Shown here piece by piece: positions 26,659 to 35,277 of a stretch of DNA of 64,000 bases; positions within the stretch are counted from its first letter, which is position 1, and every line of letters starts with the position of its first letter. The position numbers and the translations under genes were made by a program. The notes below the pieces were generated by a model. That model searched no databases, had not been told where the DNA came from, and saw only the letters and a program-made list of their open reading frames with translations. This DNA is from CAWHJB01 sp963698715 (GTDB taxonomy: Bacteria; Chloroflexota; Anaerolineae; Anaerolineales; UBA4823): the NCBI GenBank assembly GCA_963698715.1, contig CAVORW010000004.1:744001-808000 (forward strand). The letters run 5' to 3'.

Positions 26659-27635
26659 GCGACTTAGGTCAACCAGCGATTAGCATCAAAAACCTGGTGA
26701 AATCCTACAACCCGGATCGTCCTAACGCGGTTGATGGCATTAGCTTTCAGATCGCTCCAGGGACAATATTTGGCCTATTGGGACCGAATGGAGCTGGCAA
26801 AACGACCACAATCAAGATGATCCTGGGGCTCGTGCTGCCCAGCAGTGGTTCGATACAGCTGGCCGGTTATGATATGTCAAAGGACCGTAATAAAGCCTTG
26901 CGACACGCTGGGGCAATTCTGGAAGGCTCGCGTAACGTATATTGGCGGCTCTCGGCTCGCGCCAACCTGGAATATTTCGGAGCATTGCGCGGCCTGAAGG
27001 GAATATCCCGTTCCCGACGAGTCGATGAAGTACTGGCGCTGGTTGAGCTGGCGGATCGGGCGGATGAAGAAGTGCGTTATCTATCGCGTGGTATGCAGCA
27101 AAAGGTTGCTCTGGCAACCGCGATCCTACACGACCCGGATATTTTGCTGCTCGACGAGCCGACCCTGGGTCTGGACGTTCAAGCGGCGCGAACCATCGAA
27201 AAGGTCATCCGGCAATTTGTCGATCAGCAGGGCAAAACCGTGGTCCTGACTACCCACCAGATGTCTCTTGCAGAGCGTTTGAGTATCCGCATCTTCTTAA
27301 TAGACAAAGGCAGATGCATTGCCGAAGGGTCTACCCAAGAAGTGATCTCCAGATTCGGCGGTCAGCATGAGACAATGGAAATTCAACTTGCATCGAACGT
27401 CCAGCCCGATACTCTAAAACGGTTGAAAGTAGAATTTCCGGGCCTGACTGAAACTATCGAAGGAGAAAAGACAATTCTGTCCTGGATGGACAGCGGCTCG
27501 CAGAAAGAGTTCCTGCGCCTGCAAAGTGAGCTGGATGCGGCGGGCCTGACGATCCTGCAGGCCGGGCGGCGCGCCGCCACGCTGGAGGAAGCCTTCGTCC
27601 AGCTTACTTCCCAGCCGGGAGGAGCTACCGGATGA
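26655..27635 (+). CDS. ABC-2 transporter ATP-binding subunit
   Basis: 326 residues from a TTG start that overlaps the kinase stop (TTGA). Walker A is G-P-N-G-A-G-K-T (43-50). The ABC signature is replaced by L-S-R-G-M-Q-Q-K near 144, as in many DrrA/NatA-type exporters. Walker B I-L-L-L-D-E-P-T-L-G-L-D follows. The C-terminal 90 residues are the usual DrrA-type extension. With the two permeases that follow it would form an exporter at the cytoplasmic membrane. By context it may export the signal peptide or a product whose amount the sensor controls. Confidence 0.9.
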   Translation: MSDLGQPAISIKNLVKSYNPDRPNAVDGISFQIAPGTIFGLLGPNGAGKTTTIKMILGLVLPSSGSIQLAGYDMSKDRNKALRHAGAILEGSRNVYWRLSARANLEYFGALRGLKGISRSRRVDEVLALVELADRADEEVRYLSRGMQQKVALATAILHDPDILLLDEPTLGLDVQAARTIEKVIRQFVDQQGKTVVLTTHQMSLAERLSIRIFLIDKGRCIAEGSTQEVISRFGGQHETMEIQLASNVQPDTLKRLKVEFPGLTETIEGEKTILSWMDSGSQKEFLRLQSELDAAGLTILQAGRRAATLEEAFVQLTSQPGGATG

Positions 27636-28414
27636 CCGTTGCCATACTCGGGGCTGAATTCAGACGCACCTTACGTCTGGCCAATTCTTACTGGCTGGAG
27701 TATGCCGCTGACCTGCTACTCTATGTGCTGGGTTTCCTGCTGCTGAGCGCAGTTTTTCGGGCTGCTTCACCAGAATACGGCCAAGTTGGAGTGATGAGCA
27801 CTTTGATTGGCTATACCACCTGGAAGATCTGTGCCAGTGTGCTGCAAGACATCGCCCGTATCGCCTCCGACGAAGCCCGGACCGGCACCCTGGAGCAGCT
27901 CTTCCTGTCTAGTTTGGCGCCTGGGTTGGTTTTCGCCAGTCGTAGCCTGGGGATCATCGTCAACCATACCATTCGGGGCTTGATCATGGCCTTCCTACTG
28001 GCAGCGCTCCTGGGCTTATTCCAATCCGTCTCTATTTTGACCGCAGCATTATTTGTCCTGACCCTGCTGGGAGCCTGCGGCCTGGGGTTTGCGCTGGCAG
28101 GCCTGACCCTGGTTTACAAACGCATTGGCGGCGGGCTGCACCTGCTCTGGCAAATGCTCGTGTTTTTCACCGGAGCCCTGGCGCCAATCACAAACCCTCT
28201 GCTGGACGGGTTTGCCAAATTGCTCCCGCTGACCTGGGGGATCAGAGCCCTGCGCGCCAATATTCTCGATGGCGCGACTTTATCCGAGCATTGGCAGAAC
28301 GGGATTTGGCTCGGTCTGCTGGTCAATACTGGCATTTATCTTATTTTGGGCGTTATTCTCTTCACTTGGGGCCAGAACCGTGCCCGCCAGCAGGGTGTTC
28401 TGGCGCATTATTGA
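27632..28414 (+). CDS. ABC-2 type permease subunit 1
   Basis: 260 residues, about six membrane segments, starting with an ATGA overlap with the ATPase gene. The loop D-E-A-R-T-G-T-L-E-Q-L-F-L-S after the second helix is the ABC-2 permease hallmark. The last part ends A-R-Q-Q-G-V-L-A-H-Y, nearly the same ending as the next permease (R-M-N-G-T-L-A-H-Y), so the two are paralogues that probably form a heterodimer. Confidence 0.85.
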   Translation: MTVAILGAEFRRTLRLANSYWLEYAADLLLYVLGFLLLSAVFRAASPEYGQVGVMSTLIGYTTWKICASVLQDIARIASDEARTGTLEQLFLSSLAPGLVFASRSLGIIVNHTIRGLIMAFLLAALLGLFQSVSILTAALFVLTLLGACGLGFALAGLTLVYKRIGGGLHLLWQMLVFFTGALAPITNPLLDGFAKLLPLTWGIRALRANILDGATLSEHWQNGIWLGLLVNTGIYLILGVILFTWGQNRARQQGVLAHY

Positions 28415-28421
28415 GTTGATT

Positions 28422-29207
28422 ATGTGGACGATCCTACGCGCCGAAATCAAGCGATATTTCCTGATCCAATGGTCAAGCCCCGGGGATAGTTTGTCCTGGT
28501 TCCTATACACTTTTCTGGTGTTCATCGCCGCCTTGGTTATCTTGAACGGGATAAGAGGCGGGGATTATGGACAGGAAGATCGGCTTCTGGTGTTGGTGGG
28601 TTGGCTGACCTGGGCGGTAGCCAGCGATTGCATGAGCGAGCTGCCTCACACGATCACCGATGAGGCCCAGACTGGAACACTTGAGCAGGTTTGTCTAGTC
28701 CCGTTCCCGCTGGCTGGCCTGCTGGCTCTGCGAAGCCTAGCTTATTTGATCGGCGCTGGAGCTAAGGGCTTGCTGGCTGCGATTTTGGCGGCCTTCTTCA
28801 TCGCACCCCTGCCGGCTGGGCCAACGTTAATCATCTTGTTCCTGATCAGCCTGGTCGGAGCTTATGGTTTGGGCTTTTCCCTGGCCGGGTTGGCGCTGGT
28901 CTTTAAACGCAGCGAGGCCATCGTAGGGATCCTATTCAGCCTGATGATTTTTATGACCGGGGCGCTTGTGGGGTTGGAGTCATTGGATTGGGTATTTCAG
29001 GTCGCGAAGTATAGCCTGCCGCTCACATGGGGGATATCGCTAATGCGGGAGGCTATTGTAGCAGGAGTGAATTCTTCTCAGCATGCCCAATTGAATGGAT
29101 TAGCTCAATTAAGTATTCACTCGGTTTTTTATTGTTTGATAGGAATTTCGATTCTTATTTGGGGATTTTACCGATCTCGTATGAATGGTACTTTGGCTCA
29201 TTATTGA
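28422..29207 (+). CDS. ABC-2 type permease subunit 2
   Basis: 261 residues from ATG 28422, seven bases after the previous stop; a longer frame back to 28269 overlaps permease 1 and is rejected. Six membrane segments are expected. It carries D-E-A-Q-T-G-T-L-E-Q-V-C-L-V, the same ABC-2 loop as permease 1. It is the last gene of the signalling operon before a tRNA fragment. Confidence 0.85.
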   Translation: MWTILRAEIKRYFLIQWSSPGDSLSWFLYTFLVFIAALVILNGIRGGDYGQEDRLLVLVGWLTWAVASDCMSELPHTITDEAQTGTLEQVCLVPFPLAGLLALRSLAYLIGAGAKGLLAAILAAFFIAPLPAGPTLIILFLISLVGAYGLGFSLAGLALVFKRSEAIVGILFSLMIFMTGALVGLESLDWVFQVAKYSLPLTWGISLMREAIVAGVNSSQHAQLNGLAQLSIHSVFYCLIGISILIWGFYRSRMNGTLAHY

Positions 29208-29229
29208 TAATTGTTTATTAAAGAAAGCC

Positions 29230-29259
29230 CACTGTGGGTTCGAATCCCACCCTTTCCGC
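29230..29259 (+). repeat. 3' fragment of a tRNA-Ser gene (possible attachment-site scar)
   Basis: A perfect T-arm (GTGGG, loop TTCGAAT, CCCAC at 29234-29250) is followed by the acceptor 3' strand CCTTTCC and discriminator G (29251-29258), as at the end of bacterial tRNA-Ser genes. No 5' half (D-arm, anticodon arm) exists upstream. A tRNA 3' end alone is the classic product of site-specific integration. Confidence 0.75.
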
Positions 29260-29746
29260 TGAACGTAAAGTGACCCCCGGCTCTCGATCTGTTCAAAAAC
29301 GGATGTGAAGGAACGGGAACTTACGCTACAGTGTGTGGCATGTAACCATGCTTACCACGCCCGAGATCGCTCAGTTCCAGCTGGGCGATCTCAACTTTTA
29401 AATGCGGTACTTTCATTTTACTTGCTCCGCAGCCGTTGTCAAGAAATTGTGGGACATTGGGAGCAGGATTTCGACACCGGTACTCAATAATTCTATAACT
29501 TCCCAAATGTCAAAGTTGTCATCGTACGCCACTAAACAATAAATATCCAAGGCCAGATACTATCGACCTCAAAAGAGATCGTCCAAAAACGCGATCTGGC
29601 AATTTATTTATACTTGCCGGTGATGCTGATTGGATTCGGCTCGAGGCATCGCCCCATTTTGTCATCAATTTCAATCGTTCTCAAAACCTTTCGCTTATAA
29701 TCGATATTATTGCCATCGCACATCCAGGACAAATTGGATAACCAGA
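29260..29746. other. Gene-poor stretch with a 12-bp hairpin
   Basis: About 490 bases lie between the tRNA-Ser fragment and the second sensor kinase. Short ORFs of about 60 codons on both strands match nothing I recognise and have no ribosome sites. A hairpin at 29363-29374/29381-29392 (GAGATCGCTCAG stem, one G-U, loop TTCCAG) is the only structure seen. It may be leftover mobile DNA. Confidence 0.45.
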
Positions 29747-31369
29747 ATGAGAAAAATTAAAGTACTATTTCATAAAATCTATGATCTGATATTTTCCGTT
29801 CCAGTCCGAATCAAGATTGCTGGGATCATTATGCTTCCAGTTTTGATCCTCGGATTTACGCTCAACTATTGGATCACGACGGGATTCTCCGACTGGCTTT
29901 CCTACATACTAACCGATCAAAGAGTACAGGCTGCCATGCAAGCCGGCAGCCGCAGCGTGATCCTAGTAACAATTCTAGCCGCCTTAGCGAGCATCTTCTT
30001 TGCATTTATCCTGACTTATTTGCTCACCAGGCCTCTCCTGGACCTGCACGAGACAGCCCAACAAGTAAGCAGCGGTAAGCTCGAATCCAGGGCTAAAGTA
30101 TGGGCCAAAGATGAAATCGGGGAAGTCGCTCGCTCTGTAAACGCCATGATTGATGAGTTGGTCACCAGCCAGGAAAAGCTATCGAAAGCTAACCAACGTC
30201 TTGAAGCGATGAACCAAGTTGCGATGGCGGCCGGCCGGGAGTTAGAGCTTTCAGAAGTGCTTGGGGCGATCTTGCAAGGGACTCTGGAAGTGATGAAGCT
30301 TGACAAAGGCTGGGTCTATTTGAGCGAAGGCGAAAACAATCGCTTCTATTTAGCCCATCAAAGCAATCTAACCGATGACCTGATCAAGCTCCTCCAATCA
30401 GACAGCGGCGCCGGTCCGTGCAGCTGCCAGAAAGATCTCATCTCAGGGGAATTGGGCTCCGAGTCCACAGTTCGTATACAGTGTGGGCGCCTGGACAATA
30501 GTATCCCATCCCTCAATGGGTCTTATACGCATATCAGCATCCCATTACAAGCACACGGCCAGGTGCTTGGGGTGATCAATTTGCTCTGCGAGAAAAGCTA
30601 TTTGCCCCAGGAGGAAGATTTAGAACTACTCACAGCAATTGGAGCCCAGGCTTCCGAAATTGTCGCCAATGCCTGGTTGCACGCCCGCCTGGTTGAAAAA
30701 GAGGCCGCCCGGAGGGCATTGCTGGCCTCCCTTGTCCGGACTCAAGAAGATGAACGCAAACGCCTGGCCCGGGAGCTCCATGATGGCGCCGGGCAGATCT
30801 TGACCATGCTTCTTGTGCGTTTGAAGACTATGGAAAAAATTACCCCCCGAGGTAAAATGCAAGACGATTTGATAACGATGCAGGAATTGGTTGCAGATAG
30901 CATCGAGCAAGTGCGCGAACTCTCCTACGCTTTGCGCCCGGCAACACTCGAAGATTTTGGCCTGGCGCGGGCGCTCGAGAATCTGGTGGAAGATATGGCC
31001 AGTAAGGCCGGGTTGGAAGTGAAGACGATTTTAACCATGGATTGCATTCTGCCTTCCGAAGTGGAAACTGCATTTTACCGAATAGCGCAAGAGAGCCTGA
31101 CGAACGTGATCAGGCATGCAGAAGCCAAACAGGTAGAAATCGAACTCCTTCACACCCCGCTCGGAATCTGTTTACGGATTGAAGACGATGGTAAGGGATT
31201 TGATCCGGATGATATTATCCACCAAAAAGATACGCCTCATTTAGGCCTGATCAGCATCCAGGAGAGGGCAGAGATGCTGGGTGGATCCCTGGCTGTTTTT
31301 TCAGCTCCCGGTGCAGGCACTTCCATACAAGTGAGAATACCATTAGTAGACACTCAGGTGCAAGGATGA
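29747..31369 (+). CDS. HAMP-GAF sensor histidine kinase (HisKA_3)
   Basis: 540 residues from ATG 29747, preferred because the membrane helix then starts near residue 20; the longer frame from 29630 has no membrane or domain content. Two membrane helices (about 20-40 and 68-92) flank a short outer loop. A HAMP linker (about 92-150), a GAF domain (about 185-335, with C-S-C-Q near 226) and HisKA_3 with His345 in R-E-L-H-D-G-A-G-Q follow. HATPase_c (I-E-D-D-G-K-G-F-D, G-L-I-S-I-Q-E-R-A) completes it. The GAF domain may bind a ligand or redox cofactor. It is coupled by ATGA overlap to the regulator gene. Confidence 0.88.
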   Translation: MRKIKVLFHKIYDLIFSVPVRIKIAGIIMLPVLILGFTLNYWITTGFSDWLSYILTDQRVQAAMQAGSRSVILVTILAALASIFFAFILTYLLTRPLLDLHETAQQVSSGKLESRAKVWAKDEIGEVARSVNAMIDELVTSQEKLSKANQRLEAMNQVAMAAGRELELSEVLGAILQGTLEVMKLDKGWVYLSEGENNRFYLAHQSNLTDDLIKLLQSDSGAGPCSCQKDLISGELGSESTVRIQCGRLDNSIPSLNGSYTHISIPLQAHGQVLGVINLLCEKSYLPQEEDLELLTAIGAQASEIVANAWLHARLVEKEAARRALLASLVRTQEDERKRLARELHDGAGQILTMLLVRLKTMEKITPRGKMQDDLITMQELVADSIEQVRELSYALRPATLEDFGLARALENLVEDMASKAGLEVKTILTMDCILPSEVETAFYRIAQESLTNVIRHAEAKQVEIELLHTPLGICLRIEDDGKGFDPDDIIHQKDTPHLGLISIQERAEMLGGSLAVFSAPGAGTSIQVRIPLVDTQVQG

Positions 31370-32034
31370 CCGAAACATCCATACGAATAATACTTGTCGA
31401 TGACCATCAAATCCTGCGCGAAGGATTGCGCGCATTGCTGGAAAGTGAGCCTGACTTGCGTGTGATCGCAGAAGCAGGAAATGGTAAGGACGCAATTCGC
31501 TTAGTTGAAAAGCACGTTCCAGATATTGTGGTTATGGATCTGGGCTTACCAGATATGAGCGGTCTGGAAGCTATCCGCGAGATCCGCAAGCTCAATATTG
31601 GTGTTCGCATCTTAGTATTATCCATGCACACGGAGCGGGAATTTGTACTGCAGGCAATTGACGCCGGCTGTGATGGTTACATTCCGAAATCTACCGCTCA
31701 TATCAGCCTTATGCAAGCGATCCGGACGATCCAGGCCGGGGAAAGTTATCTGCATCCCAAGGTGGCAACCGTGCTTATGGAGTCGCTTACCAACACTACT
31801 ACTGAAGCTGATCAATATAATCAACTCTCGGACCGGGAACGAGATGTGCTCAAGCTATCTGCCCAGGGTTATATCAGCAGGGAAATCGCCGACCAGCTCT
31901 TACTCAGTCCCAAAACAGTTGAAACTTACCGGCAGAGGGGGATGGAGAAACTGGGTTTGGAACACCGATCCGATTTGATCCGTTTTGCTCTACGCGCGGG
32001 TATTTTGGATGAATATAAAACAAACGATGAATAA
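31366..32034 (+). CDS. NarL-type response regulator
   Basis: 222 residues. Receiver domain with D12-D13 and phospho-acceptor D58 (V-V-M-D-L-G-L-P-D-M-S-G), and a Lys in Y-I-P-K-S. The LuxR HTH (about 150-215) contains L-S-D-R-E-R-D-V-L-K-L and S-P-K-T-V-E-T-Y-R-Q-R. It is the cognate partner of the kinase just upstream. The terminator 25 bases downstream ends this unit. It stands directly before the reductive dehalogenase operon, as two-component genes often do in organohalide-respiring Chloroflexota, so control of that operon is a reasonable inference. Confidence 0.88.
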   Translation: MTETSIRIILVDDHQILREGLRALLESEPDLRVIAEAGNGKDAIRLVEKHVPDIVVMDLGLPDMSGLEAIREIRKLNIGVRILVLSMHTEREFVLQAIDAGCDGYIPKSTAHISLMQAIRTIQAGESYLHPKVATVLMESLTNTTTEADQYNQLSDRERDVLKLSAQGYISREIADQLLLSPKTVETYRQRGMEKLGLEHRSDLIRFALRAGILDEYKTNDE

Positions 32035-32058
32035 CTGCAGTTTCCGGAGACTTTCAAG

Positions 32059-32089
32059 GGACTGGTCAAGAATTGACCAGTCCTTTTTT
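32059..32089 (+). terminator. Intrinsic terminator after the second two-component system
   Basis: An 11-bp perfect stem (32059-32069 with 32073-32083), GAA loop, then six T. It is a textbook intrinsic terminator and shows that this genome uses U-tracts, unlike the GGGTGT hairpins. Confidence 0.92.
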
Positions 32090-32266
32090 ATTGGCTTTGT
32101 CGGGAAAATCCTTACACGGAATCGGAGAAAAACCTTACAAAAAATCAGGTTAGTTCTGACCGGAAATCATATTTTTCCTGATAGCGCTCAGCCCGCAGTA
32201 CTGTAAAATGGATATAAAGAAATTAGTGAAAAATTACGCGATCCATTTTTGATAGGAGAAAAGCCC

Positions 32267-33683
32267 ATGAGTGATGCGAATCAAAAGAAAGCGATCAGCC
32301 GGCGCGACTTTTTCCGGATGGCCGGCCTGGGCGCTGGAGCAGCCATGGCCGCTTCGGTGCTGAAAACCGGCACAATAACGGCCAAGGCAGCTACCGGCGA
32401 ATTTAGCGATCCAGCCGGGCGGCCTGAACGACCCTGGTGGGTCCGGACTGTTGACGAACCTACGACTGAAATCGACTGGGCCAAGATGGAGCGCTACAAT
32501 GAGCGCTATATCCCGGAGTTGGGAAAAGGAACGATGCGGGGTGGCGGGTTCGTAGGCTATGCTGGACAAGAAGAAGCCGACCGCTACAATAAGATGGGCG
32601 CTGATCTGTTACAGAAAGGCGTCGAGGACAGCGTGCCGGGATATTCCCTGCGGGACCAGGCTCTGGATGCTGCCAATGATGTTATGAGAGACATCAGCTT
32701 CCTGGGACCACAGAGGGCCACAACACCGGAAGAATGGGGTGTGCCTAAATGGACCGGCACTCCGGAAGAAGCCGCCAAGATGGTGCGGGCAGCCATGCGC
32801 CACATTGGAGCCTCGCAGGTCGGCTTTGTGGAGTTGAACGAGAATACCCGCAAATTGATCTACTCGATCGATCCCGATGGTCACGAACTGGTTTTTGCCG
32901 ACGTAGATGAGCCAGCGGAAACGGAAACTCAACGCATCATACCGAACAAGGCGAAATGGGTGATCGTTTATACCGTACAAATGTCGGAAGAGACTTTAAC
33001 GCGCTCCGACTGTGTTAGGTTCTCAAACTACTGGCTTGACATATATGCGCGGCCGCCAGATCCAGACCTCAACTCAGGAGTTCTTGCGCGGACTGGGATA
33101 TATGGGCCTGGGCGAATCCACTACGAATGCCTTGGGGATTGCCCCCGCCTTTGGTGTACTGGCTGGGCTCGGGGAGCTTTCCCGGCTGAACCGCCTCGTC
33201 ACGCCTGAATTCGGTCCGATGGTACGCGTCTTCAAGCTGCTCACCGATCTGCCATTGGCTGTAGACAAGCCGATCGATGCAGGCATTATGGAGTTCTGCC
33301 GGCATTGTAAGAAATGCGCTGAAGCATGCCCATCCGGAGCGCTCAGCTACGACACAGAGCCATCCTGGGAGGTAAAGGGCGGCTGGAACAACCCCGGCCA
33401 CAAGGCCTACTTTGAAGATTCGCTCAAGTGCCGTAAAGGCCAGAAAGAATTCACCGGCACGAACTGTGGCATTTGCTTCGCAGTCTGCCCCTTCGCCAAG
33501 AAGGATAAGGCCTGGGTCCATGAATGGGTCAAGTTAGGTACGGCGAAGGCGCCCTTCCTTGATACATTTTTCCGCAGCATGGACGATGCTTTTGGTTACG
33601 GCGCTCAGAAGAGCAACGCCGACTGGTGGGATCTGGACCTGCCTGAGCTTGGAATTGATACAACCACAGTCGTGAAGGAGTAA
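32267..33683 (+). pseudogene. rdhA: Reductive dehalogenase catalytic subunit, frameshifted
   Basis: Start ATG 32267 after AGGAGAA. A Tat signal with S-R-R-D-F-F near residue 12 is followed by the dehalogenase domain. The frame reads M-S-E-E-T-L-T-R up to about 33004, then must shift to the frame beginning A-P-T-V-L-G-S at 33003 to continue E-F-L-R-G-L-G-Y, A-G-L-G-E-L, T-P-E-F-G-P. Two 4Fe-4S motifs follow (C-R-H-C-K-K-C-A-E-A-C-P and C-G-I-C-F-A-V-C-P). The shift fits loss of one GC pair from a CGCGCG run. Restored length would be about 472 residues, normal for RdhA. Corrinoid-dependent RdhA enzymes remove halogens from organohalides outside the membrane. As written the gene is broken; an assembly error is possible. 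Confidence 0.85.
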
Positions 33684-33688
33684 ATACG

Positions 33689-33910
33689 ATGGACAATATT
33701 CATTCGATCAATATCGTCAAGCGTCCCTGGTATGAGTGGGTGCTTTGGGCTGTCTGGTTTGTGACCGAAGTCTTTATTGCTCAGAATGCGATTGCCAGCA
33801 GCCAGGAGCTGGAGCCACGCGCCGCAACAATATTCTGGATGAGCTTCTTCGTCCTGTTTCTGGCTGGTGTAATTGTCTGGTTTGTTCGGCGGGGGCGTCT
33901 GGCTAAATAG
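33689..33910 (+). CDS. rdhB: Small membrane anchor of reductive dehalogenase (RdhB-like)
   Basis: 73 residues with two membrane helices (about 16-34 and 48-66), Trp-rich at the start (R-P-W-Y-E-W-V-L-W-A-V-W-F). A GGAG is placed before the ATG. It follows rdhA by 5 bases. RdhB proteins are about 70-100 residues with two or three helices and hold RdhA at the outer membrane face. Assignment rests on size, topology and position. Confidence 0.8.
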   Translation: MDNIHSINIVKRPWYEWVLWAVWFVTEVFIAQNAIASSQELEPRAATIFWMSFFVLFLAGVIVWFVRRGRLAK

Positions 33911-33939
33911 TCCCTTGTTCGGGGGAAGATATTTTCAGC

Positions 33940-33977
33940 GTGTAGAGAGGAAGGGCCTTTCCCCTTCCTCTCTACAC
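33940..33977. repeat. Intergenic hairpin with GTGT ends (copy e)
   Basis: A 16-bp perfect stem (33940-33955 with 33962-33977), ends GTGTAG and CTACAC, loop CCTTTC. It lies between rdhB and rdhC, 29 bases after the rdhB stop, with no U-tract. Confidence 0.75.
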
Positions 33978-34065
33978 TGTAAAGTAAAGGACCAGATACA
34001 TTTTTCGAGCTGGCTAATGGATACCAAGATTTCTGGATCAACACAGTGAACGAGATCGAGAAACG

Positions 34066-35277
34066 ATGACGCCTGCTACCCAAAACAGACCAGCATCGCG
34101 ATCAAAAGCCAGAGGCAGCCTTTGGCTGGTGTATGCTACCTTACTTCTGATTGGGGCTGCCTGGATCTACGGATATCTTACATCCGGCACAGAAGTCGCT
34201 CCACTCGTTCAGGAGGTTATTCCTGACGCAGCCAAAGTGGAGATCAAAGGCAAAATATTCGTTGGCTTGAGCGAAGATGGAGGACAAATTGTTGGTTATG
34301 CTGCGTTGGGCGAGTCTTCAGGATACGGCGGTCCGATCTCGCTGCTGGTTGGCATGAATCCAGAAGGGGAGATCACGGGAGTCAAAATCGTGCAACAACG
34401 CGAAACTCCTGGGTTCTTTCGCCTGCTGGAGCGCGAAGGTTTTGTTCAACAATTCGGACAGAAGGATTTCAACCAGGGTTTTATCGTCGGAGAAGATCTG
34501 GACGCTGTCAGCGGCGCAACTTTCAGCGCGGAAGGTATCGCTGCCTCGGCCCGGCAGGCCATCCGGACCCTGGCTCAAGAGGGACTGAACCAGACCTTGC
34601 CAGTCGAAAAGCGGCCGATTAAGTTCGGTATCCCTGAAGTTACTTTGATCTTGCTCTTCGCTGCCGGCTACTTTGGCCACAAACTACGTAATCCTACCGG
34701 GAAACGGCGCATGCGCTGGGGAACGATGCTGGTCGGGATGGTCGTGTTGGGTTTTATCTATACTATGCCATTTACCATCGCCCAGGTTGTATCCTTGTTG
34801 AGCGGTTTTTGGCCGGATTGGCACAACAATTTGTACTGGTATTTGCTGTTAGGGGGTATTCTTTTCGTGACCTCGGTCGATGCGAAAAATCCGTATTGCT
34901 CATGGTTTTGCCCGTTTGGGGCTTTCCAGGAGTGTCTGGCGACCATTTCGGGAGCCAAATCCTATCGCCCGCGTCGTTGGAGCGCAATCCTGACCTGGTT
35001 GCAACGTGGGCTGGCGCTGGCCGCGATTCTGTTGGGCCTAGCTCTGCGCCGTCCTGGCGTCTCAGGGTACGAGCCATTCGCAACCCTTTTTGACCTGCGC
35101 GGTACTACGGTTCAGTGGATTTTTTTGCTGGGGATCGTCCTCGCCAGCCTGATCATCTACCGCCCGTTCTGTAGTTATCTATGTCCTTTAGCCCCAGTCG
35201 TCGATTTCATTGCTGAAAGCCGCCGGCGAATCAGAGAGGTATGGCAAAAATGGCAGAAACACGCCGCGGAAGGCTAA
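34066..35277 (+). CDS. rdhC: Membrane FMN-binding flavoprotein (RdhC/PceC, NosR-like)
   Basis: 403 residues. A membrane segment (about 20-40), then an outer FMN-binding domain (about 60-180) with D-A-V-S-G-A-T-F-S near 150, the motif whose Ser/Thr is flavinylated by ApbE. About five membrane helices follow, with two C-x3-C-P motifs: C-S-W-F-C-P-F-G near 285 and C-S-Y-L-C-P-L-A near 370. This is the plan of PceC/RdhC and NosR. It may pass electrons from the quinone pool to RdhA or help its maturation. ApbE is encoded two genes downstream, which supports covalent FMN. Confidence 0.85.
   Translation: MTPATQNRPASRSKARGSLWLVYATLLLIGAAWIYGYLTSGTEVAPLVQEVIPDAAKVEIKGKIFVGLSEDGGQIVGYAALGESSGYGGPISLLVGMNPEGEITGVKIVQQRETPGFFRLLEREGFVQQFGQKDFNQGFIVGEDLDAVSGATFSAEGIAASARQAIRTLAQEGLNQTLPVEKRPIKFGIPEVTLILLFAAGYFGHKLRNPTGKRRMRWGTMLVGMVVLGFIYTMPFTIAQVVSLLSGFWPDWHNNLYWYLLLGGILFVTSVDAKNPYCSWFCPFGAFQECLATISGAKSYRPRRWSAILTWLQRGLALAAILLGLALRRPGVSGYEPFATLFDLRGTTVQWIFLLGIVLASLIIYRPFCSYLCPLAPVVDFIAESRRRIREVWQKWQKHAAEG

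Noticed and set aside
28269..28421. N-terminal extension of permease 2
   Set aside because: It overlaps permease 1 in another frame; ATG 28422 gives the normal ABC-2 permease length.
21384..29259. Complete prophage or ICE
   Set aside because: No integrase, relaxase, capsid or tail gene is present; only an excisionase-like gene and a tRNA fragment hint at mobility.
29305..29506. Two opposite ORFs of about 61 codons after the tRNA-Ser fragment
   Set aside because: No ribosome site, no recognised family, and they overlap each other; treated as non-coding or decayed DNA.
32990..33012. Programmed ribosomal frameshifting in rdhA
   Set aside because: No slippery heptamer or downstream pseudoknot was recognised, and RdhA is not known to use frameshifting.
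33012..33683. C-terminal rdhA segment as an independent ferredoxin-like gene
   Set aside because: It has no ribosome site and its sequence continues the RdhA alignment directly from the upstream frame.
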